Positions 57,327 through 64,000 of a stretch of DNA of 64,000 bases are shown here, in pieces. The stretch is from Sternotherus odoratus (taxonomy: Eukaryota > Chordata > Testudines > Kinosternidae). The stretch spans positions 25,618,189 to 25,682,188 of the forward strand of contig JAVMKO010000010.1 of the NCBI GenBank assembly GCA_032164245.1, written 5' to 3'. The translations under genes and the position numbers were made by a program. Positions within the stretch are counted from its first letter, which is position 1; each line of letters begins with the position of its first letter. The notes under the pieces are model-generated. The model was not told where the DNA came from, made no database searches, and worked only from the letters and a program-made list of their open reading frames with translations.

Positions 57327-60300
57327 GTGAACCCCCCCCTCCCCGGCTTCGGGAATCCCCGGGCCGGGGGCAGGCCGCCGCCGCGGCTCCCCTGCATCGC
57401 TCGTCCCCTTGACGGCCTGGGCTGCGCTGTGGGCGCTCCCCCTGGGGAAGCGCAGCAGCCTCCGATAACCCGTCCTGCCCCCTCGCTCATTGCAACACAC
57501 GGAGCAAAATCCTTCTGAGCACAGGGGGATGTTTTAAAAACTACTTATAAATGAGGAAACCCTTGTGTGTGAGAGTAAAACGTGGGGCGTGTCTGAATTC
57601 TACACAGCAACTGTGACTCAGGCCCCGAGTCCACCATTGGGTGACAGTCTGCATGGACCTGCAGGATTGGGACCTTAGGTTTTATCCTACGAGAATTTCC
57701 ATTATGACCCCTTTGGTGTTTTGTTTTTTTTAATGAGCTGTTTTGAATAGATGACCAAGAGTATATTTAGAATGTGAGGAAAATTTACCACCAAATATAT
57801 ATTGAGAAAAATAGGATAAGCTAGTTAATCCCTAAGCAAATTTTTGGTAGGGGTAACTATAATTAAGATTCAGGGTGGTAGCCGTGTTAGTCTGGAATAG
57901 CAGAGTTAACAAAGTCCTGTGGCACCTTAAAGACTAACTATAAAGTTTTGAAGCATGAGCTTTCGTGGGCTAATACCCACTTCGTCGGATGCAGGCAGTA
58001 GAAGTGTTCAATTGTTCACAAACAGGCAGTTATAGAAAAGTAGGTAAGAGCCAGGGGGGAGGTGAAAAGGTTAGTCCAATTAAGCTGAGCCAGCTTGTTA
58101 TCTCCGATCAGGGAGTGTGGATTGATCATTCTCTCCCCCCACCCCCCCATTCCCTGTCCCTGACCGCTCCCTCCCCAAAGAACTTTGCCCCATTCAACTG
58201 CTCCCTGATTGCCCCCTGGGACCTCGGGCTCCTTATTTAACCCTTCCCCTCCCCCCACACCACACCCTGTTACCATGCTGCTCAGAGCATCAGGACTAGC
58301 AGGTGCGCTTGCAGTGAGCTGAGGCTGCAGGGAAGGGGGACAACAGGTCAAGGGCCGGGGGCTAGCCTCCCCATCTGGAAACTCAAGGGCTGTGCAGGAT
58401 GATCCTGCTGGCCAGATGTGGCCTGCAAGCCATAGTTTGTCCACCTCTGGCTTGGCTTACCTGAGCGGGGGGGATGTTGCCATTTCTGGGGAGTCTCTTC
58501 CCCCCCCCCCCCTCAGATAAGCACTGCTCAGTGCCTGTCTGACCTCATCCTATGCCCTGAACCCCTTCCACACTCAAACTCTGTTACTGCTGAGGGGAGG
58601 GGCCGATGGCCCAAGGCTGAACTAGCAGCGGCTGGTGCAGTGGCTGCCTTAGTTGCCCCTGAGCCAAGTGCACCAATCACTGCAAAAGTCGTGGAAAGTT
58701 ACAGAATTCATGATGAACCTGCAGCCTTAACTATGGTCCATTTCATTTTAGTACCTCTAGGTATGTGTTACACGTTTTAAAGCTTGACCTTAATTATATA
58801 CCTTAATTTCAAGGAAATTTAGTAATAGGACTGCAAATGCCCTGTAATAAACAAAGTAAAGCCTGCAATTGTTGAAGGGCAACCAGGCATTTGCTGAAAA
58901 AACACTGAACAGATGTTAAGGGAGCATCAGAGGAACCTTTTGGTAAACCTGGCACCCAATAACTAAACTTCAGAAATATCTAAAAAAGAAACTATCTTAA
59001 GATCATACAAGTTTCTCTTTGTAAAAATGCATTTGTCATACATAACTCTGATCACTTTCTAATTGACTTTGGAATTTTAACATTTTTACAGTTTGCTATT
59101 GTTATGTGCAGTGATGTTTTTAATTTTGTTTTTATCAGTGTGCAAGATGGACTAGCTGCAGACTTCAGTTCATTGACAAAGACTCTTTATGATTTGCATA
59201 AAGCACTAGGGACAAAAGTAGTGCGTGGGAGTCCTTTAAAAAAACTGGTAATAGAAAACTTTGATGAGGAACAGATCTGGCAACAAATAGAGCTACAGAA
59301 TAATGCAGTTCTAGACTTCTTCAAGAAAGCTGTTGTTAGAGATGTTAAAGACAAAGATCTCTACCTTTTCCCAGCCCAAGAAGAGGATGACTTTGAGACA
59401 GACACTAGCAGTGATAAGCAAATGGAACAAGAAGATAACATGGAAGCAGAACCTGCCCATATTGAAGATGAAAGTAAGGCTAAAGAAAAGCAAAGTAAAT
59501 CCAAAGCAAGGAAAAGGCAGATATGTAGTGATGAGGATTCAGATGTTGACTTTGATGTTGATGAGCTAGAGCAACAGGTTCAAAAGTTGAAGAAGAGTAC
59601 TTGGAAAAAATCAAGAGAAAAGTCCATAGTGGATGATAAATTTTTCAGCTTGGCTGAGATGGAAGCGTTTCTGGAAGATGTAGAGAAAGAAGAAAGCAAG
59701 AAAAAGGATGAGGAGGAGGAGGAAGAGGAGGAGGAGATTGATTATTTTGAAGATATTTCTTCTGATGAGGATGAAGAAGAATCTAAAAAAGATAAAATCA
59801 AGGTAAGGATATATGCATCCAGAATTAGAAACACTTTTGTCACAAGCTAGTAGAATTTAAATTAGCTTAAAAAACTGACAGAAAATTGAAATTGCAGTTC
59901 AAATTGGAAACAAAATGCAGACTTTTTTTTTTAAAAAAAGTGTAATTAACCATTGAAACAATTTTTAACAAGGTTTTGGTGGGTTCTCATTACTTGAAAT
60001 CTTAAAATCAAGATCAGATGACAAAAGATCGGGTTGAAAGCAGGAATTACTGGATGAAATTCTGTAGCCTGTATTATGCAGGATATCAGACTAGATGACA
60101 ATAATAGTTCCTTCTGGACTTAAAAATCGGTAGATCTATTAACATATATTATCATAAATATGTTGAATCAAATAAGCAAGTCCCTACCCTGAAGAGTTTA
60201 CAATCTAAATTTGGGTGGATCTTCATGCCTGTGCAGCATCTTACTGAAGTCATTGGGACTCTTCATGACCATAGGTCTGCCCATGTGGATCAAATAGCAG

Positions 60301-62967
60301 CAGTAGGGCCCCACTTAAGACCAAACAGGTGGAGGTGATAAACTCTGAGAAGTAGAGAGAGGAAAGGACAGGGTCCCATGGTCACTTGGGTGAGTAGTAT
60401 TCATGTTGAAAGGGTTTGTAGATTTATTTTTTTTATATATATAAGGCTGTGAATAAACTTGAGCTGCTGTATTCTGGCTTGAAAATTATTTTCAGGCTTT
60501 CTTAACTAACACTGGTTGTGAAAATTCTGTTCTTTCAGTATCTAATTTGGGGTGTAATAAGAGAAGAATAAGGTGCTTCTGGAAGTGGTAAACTGATGTA
60601 TGTTAGAGCCCTGTGTTGTGCTGTTAGGGATTTATGAGCTATCCCACACAGCTCAGCAAATATTTCTGTTGTTAAAATCCACTTCTTTTCCACTCCTTGG
60701 TCTCTGAGCAAATTAAAGACTATTAATTGATGACATTAAAAATGTCTCACTTGGGCTAAGGCCACTGACTACCAGACCAGTGGTTAATGTTTAAATCCAT
60801 TGAATTCCCATTGCAGATCTTACACTGCAAATATATATAACATGGTCCTCATGGTAATGAAAGATTCTTATTCACTTTCTTAGACTTGTCTCTTTCACTG
60901 GGTAACCTCTTATTTTCTCTTCTCTCCAGCCAGTTAAAAGTTCTAGAAATTTGAAATACAAAGATTTCTTTGACCCTATTGATGACAATGATGACCTACC
61001 TAATCATGGTGAAAATGATCGGAATAATGAAGAAGGTGACACTGAAGAGGAGGAGGATGAAGAAGGCATTTTTGATGAGTATGTACACTTGAACAATTAT
61101 CTGTTCTGTGGGATCTGCCAGATATTTGGATTGTCACTGACAATGTGACACCATCTCTTAAACAGAAAATAAAATGGAAATTTAGGAATCTCTTTGGCAG
61201 AGGTAATACTATTATAGTAAGGAAGGAAGCAGCCTCTTAAAACTTGTAACAAGTATTTCATTATCTGTTAATGTGCTTATTTTTGGCTTTCTGTAATATC
61301 AGTGTAATGTTCGCTAATTAACTACTTTTTGACTGAGAAAAGAAGAGTCATTAGACTGTTTTATTGTTGCCCTGTGAGATTTGAGTAAATGACGTCAACT
61401 AAATGAATTGTGTATTGCTTCAACTGGAGAGGCATATCTCCACTAGATATGTAGGAGCCTACCTTTTTAGCTATGTTAGGTCTTAAGGAAAGTGTAGTAA
61501 AAGTTTTTGGGAATCTCTGAAAATGTATTAAATCTAGTTGCAATAATATGTGGGCAGCATTATCACTTAAAAGGGAGGAGTTTTTTACCCGTGTCTTCTA
61601 TAATATATTAAACAATAAATGTCACAAGCAGTACTACCATTTATATAACAACATTTTAATGTTTTAGGACCGAGGAAAGTAATGAAATGGATGTTAGAGA
61701 GCAGAATGAGAAAGCGAAAGAAGTCTCTAAAAAAGTTACGTTTAGCTTACCAGAGGACAGTGAAAAAGAAGACGATACAGATATACCAGATGAGAAGAAA
61801 ACTGATCCCATTGGAATAAAATCTTCTTTTGAGAAAAGGCAGGAAAAGGTAACTACGATATTCTAGTACCCCTTCCTGAGCAATTGATCTGAAGTTTTCC
61901 ACTAAAACCTGAGCCAAAGGCATGTATGTTAATAAGTTGACTGGATTTGTAGATATCGTTTAGTTGTGTGAAAGCGTCAGAAAATTTTTAGAAAATATGA
62001 TCAAATAGTGGCATATTTACGGAAAGATAAGGCAAAAGGTATGCAAATCTAGAAATATCTGGAGTAATTATTCATATTTCTTTAACTTGATTTCCCTTTG
62101 GTTGTTGCGAAACAAGTGGCATTTAACTTTTTAATTTTTTTAACTTTCAAGAAATTTTATCTTTCAGATGTATGAAAAAATTAAATCTCTAGAAAATAAG
62201 TTGTTGGAGGAAAAACCTTGGCAGCTTACAGGAGAAGTGACTGGACAAAAACGACCTGAAAATAGCCTTTTGGAGGAATCTTTGCTTTTTGAACATGCAG
62301 TCAGAATGGGTAAATATTGTTATGCTAATTTTCAGACATTATAATAGGTAATTTATTTGTTTTACTAGTGACAGTGGTGCACAACTGCTGTCTGTCTGTT
62401 TGTTTTTTTTCCCCCCACCCCATCCTCCCTCTCGTCCCTTCACCATCCTTTTAAACTTGCCAAACATTGTCCAAACTGTGACTAAACTTGAATATTTATA
62501 AGGCCACGTTTTCCCTCATAGAAATTGCCTCACCCATTTGTTGAACTTTCAGATGTAAACTAAGCTTTATCAGATGAGAATGGCCCATTATTGGTGTCCA
62601 CGTATTTATAGGGCAAACACAACTTGATTATCTTTCTCAAACTTTCATACTATGCAGTTTTTCCTGAGGAAATAGTAGGTTTATCTTACCTACTCCATCT
62701 TCATTCCAGGCCAACATGCCTCTCTAAAGTACTGTATGTATTTTCTAGCGTTTTTGTCAGTTTTTTGTTTTTATTTATAGAACAAGTGGTACCAGTTAAA
62801 ATCAATGCAAATATAGAATCTCCAGAACTGTTAATCTCCTTTTAATTTAATGAATGAGTTTCTAAATACTTTAAACTTGCTGTTTTTTTGCCGCCTTAGC
62901 TCCTGTGATCACAGAAGAAACCACCTTCCAGCTTGAAGATATTATCAAACAGAGGATAAAAGATCAG
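57247..62967 (+). CDS. MPHOSPH10: MPHOSPH10, U3 snoRNP protein Mpp10 (first six coding exons, runs off window)
   Basis: Mpp10 binds IMP3 and IMP4 in the U3 snoRNP/SSU processome of the nucleolus and is needed for 18S rRNA maturation; it is phosphorylated in M phase. Six coding exons join in phase to 428 residues; the human protein is 681. Seen in order: N-terminal helix region with SPLKKLVIENFDEEQIWQQ (residues 58-76); acidic low-complexity segments, including nine Glu at 218-226; REKSIVDDKFFSLAEME (186-202); KSSRNLKYKDFFDP; KKVTFSLPED; SSFEKRQEK; KPWQLTGEV; KRPENSLLEE; and APVITEETTFQLEDIIKQR at the end. The rest, including the basic C-terminal half, lies beyond 64000. It is divergent from MCEE. 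No disruption is seen. Confidence 0.96.
57870..58128 (-). mobile_element. 5'-truncated Penelope-like copy in MPHOSPH10 intron 1
   Basis: GGTAGCCGTGTTAGTCTGG, GGCACCTTAAAGACTAAC, TGAGCTTTCGTGGGC and TTAGTCCAATTAAGCTGAGC run parallel to 54411-54650. Only the terminal repeat and the end of the 3' UTR remain. Confidence 0.8.
58129..58460. mobile_element. GC-rich MITE fragment
   Basis: This is C-rich sequence ending GCCAGATGTGGCCTGC and GTTTGTCCACCTCTGG, resembling the right end of a hAT MITE. The left end was not found. Confidence 0.4.
59139..59802 (+). CDS. MPHOSPH10: MPHOSPH10 coding exon 2
   Basis: The acceptor is TTTTTATCAG before TGTGCAAG; the donor is ATCAAG before GTAAGG. It encodes residues 27-248, with the conserved N-terminal block and the acidic region. 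An ATG at 59104 upstream of the acceptor is intronic. Confidence 0.95.
60930..61078 (+). CDS. MPHOSPH10: MPHOSPH10 coding exon 3
   Basis: The acceptor is TTCTCTCCAG before CCAGTTAAAAG; the donor is GATGA before GTATGT. It encodes SSRNLKYKDFFDP and a second acidic stretch. It ends in phase 2. Confidence 0.94.
61668..61848 (+). CDS. MPHOSPH10: MPHOSPH10 coding exon 4
   Basis: The acceptor is AATGTTTTAG before GACCGAGG; the donor is GAAAAG before GTAACT. It encodes KKVTFSLPED and SSFEKRQEK. It ends in phase 0. Confidence 0.94.
62168..62309 (+). CDS. MPHOSPH10: MPHOSPH10 coding exon 5
   Basis: The acceptor is TTATCTTTCAG before ATGTATG; the donor is AATGG before GTAAAT. It encodes KPWQLTGEVTGQKRPENSLL and FEHAVRM. 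It ends in phase 1. Confidence 0.95.
62900..62967 (+). CDS. MPHOSPH10: MPHOSPH10 coding exon 6 (last in window)
   Basis: The acceptor is GCCGCCTTAG before CTCCTGTG; the donor is GATCAG before GTTAAT. It encodes APVITEETTFQLEDIIKQR. I see no further exon up to 64000. Confidence 0.95.
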
Positions 62968-63212
62968 GTTAATAAGATTTGACATCATCTCTTTGTTTTA
63001 TTTGGAAAATTAAATATTTCAACAAAAACAAACCCTAAACACTCTGGTACATTCAAATGTACTTGTATTGACTTGGAGTTTAAAGTCCTTAGTTTTGTAG
63101 GTATTGGTTTGTCTCCTGAGAATTTCCTGAAGAAACAAAATATATGAATATTGCTTTTGCTTAATGCTGATAGTGTATTCTTAATTATTTCATTCTGTAT
63201 CCTTTTGGGTGT

Positions 63213-63665
63213 TATAACTAAGGCTGTGTGTCTGTAATGGAATGTGTGACTTCTGCAGTGGTCTGTGTGGCTGGCTTTGGGGCTGCCCAAGCAGATCAGG
63301 GAATCCTGGAGATTGTTCCAGCAGTGGCCAGTGAGGCTGTCTTGGGCCACTGTGCTCTCTTTCTTCCCTCCCCCTCCCCCCCCAGCAGTTTGTGGGGGGA
63401 TGGGGGGGCTCAGGGCTAGGGCAGGAGGTTGGGGTGCAGGGTGGTGCTTATCTTGGGGGGCTCCTCGGAAGCAGCCAGCACGTTCCTGCAGCTCCTAGGT
63501 GCCCCCCTAGCACCAACGGTGACACCCTCCACCCCCACGATCATGCCCAGCCCAAGTTTTAATTTAATTATATAGTAAAAGTGATGGACAGCTCACGGGC
63601 CATGAATTTTTGTTTACTGCCTGTCACATGTCCATCACTTTTACTAAAAATATAGCCTTAGCTAT
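63213..63665. mobile_element. TIR-like element in MPHOSPH10 intron 6
   Basis: AACTAAGGCTGTGTGTC at the left and ATATAGCCTTAGCTA at the right give short inverted ends around a GC-rich core. Near the right end lies a perfect 17-bp dyad AGTAAAAGTGATGGACA (63574-63590) / TGTCCATCACTTTTACT (63629-63645). It has no transposase. Confidence 0.6.
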
Positions 63666-63722
63666 AACATATCTCAGTTAGATAGTTAATTAAAATTACC
63701 CTTATAGTTTACAGATTCAACT

Positions 63723-63842
63723 ATGCATCCGATGAAGTGGGCTATAGCCCGTGAAAGCTTATGCTGAAATAAACTGGTTAATCTCTAAGGTGCCACAAGT
63801 ATTCTTCGTTTTATTAACGGATACAGCCTAACACGGCTGCTA
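63723..63842 (+). mobile_element. Penelope-like terminal repeat, sense
   Basis: GCATCCGATGAAGTGGGC, GTGAAAGCTTATGCTG, AAGGTGCCACAAG and CCTAACACGGCTGC follow the PLE 3'-terminal order. It is diverged from the other copies and so perhaps older or of a sister subfamily. Confidence 0.75.
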
Positions 63843-64000
63843 ATCTTAAACTATAAAAGGACTACTCTGGAGTTGAGTACATGGAATTTATATAGTGGAT
63901 GTGCAAATCTTTGTTTAATAATCTCTACTCAGAATATTGACCAAGAATTATTTTTTTTCAGAATATATTAAACAGATCCTGTGGGTAAATATAGTATAAT

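Noticed and set aside
56830..57500. Minus-strand ORFs as MCEE exon 1 next to MPHOSPH10
   Set aside because: Tested because the genes are close in mammals, but none gives the phase-1 junction and Gly-Leu-Leu continuation that 52126-52156 provides.
61079..61148. Reading frame continuing past MPHOSPH10 exon 3
   Set aside because: It follows a good GTATGT donor, and exon 4 restores the conserved sequence in the right phase.
1..64000. A novel multi-gene system
   Set aside because: Apart from MCEE and MPHOSPH10 I find only transposon-derived frames; no operon-like or clustered unknown genes are present.

Overview
The window is 64 kb of vertebrate nuclear DNA. It has introns with GT/AG borders, CpG-type promoters, CR1 LINE tails, MIR-like SINEs, many hAT and other terminal-inverted-repeat (TIR) elements, and Penelope-like element (PLE) termini. 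This repeat mix, above all the CR1 tails with the GTAGCCGTGTTAG / GCATAAGCTTTCGTGGGCTAATACC repeat family, fits a turtle best. That assignment is inference. No prokaryotic gene, CRISPR array or multi-gene system is present.

Two protein-coding genes are certain. MCEE (methylmalonyl-CoA epimerase, minus strand) is complete. Its three coding exons lie at 52126-52156, 44492-44832 and 39157-39309; their phases match and give 174 residues. MPHOSPH10 (U3 snoRNP protein Mpp10, plus strand) starts at 57247. Its first six coding exons (57247-57326, 59139-59802, 60930-61078, 61668-61848, 62168-62309, 62900-62967) give 428 residues before the gene runs off the right edge. The two genes diverge from separate GC-rich promoters about 5 kb apart. 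The gap holds a 5'-truncated PLE that carries a GIY-YIG endonuclease reading frame and a hAT element inserted in it.

From 1 to about 39 kb there is no recognisable gene, only layers of transposon copies separated by AT-rich sequence. The main ones are: CR1 (1.2-1.9 kb); a pogo/Tigger-like element with an internal GATA array (1.96-2.44 kb); several hAT MITEs with 8-bp target duplications; a 2.1-kb hAT with transposase remnants and two nested MITEs (12.5-14.6 kb); a 1.2-kb hAT with an internal duplication (16.9-18.0 kb); CR1 tails (18.3 and 29.0 kb); an LTR (30.4-31.5 kb); and a 1.04-kb TIR element containing a 33-bp minisatellite (35.1-36.1 kb). A GC-rich block at 25.3-25.9 kb with a strong minus-strand splice donor, and a 90-nt exon-like block at 11.1 kb, may belong to an unidentified minus-strand transcript. 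That is weak inference.

The two genes act in different places: MCEE in mitochondrial propionate catabolism, MPHOSPH10 in nucleolar pre-rRNA processing. Their divergent adjacency is a known vertebrate arrangement. Both start codons sit inside a YY1-type AAGATGGC motif.
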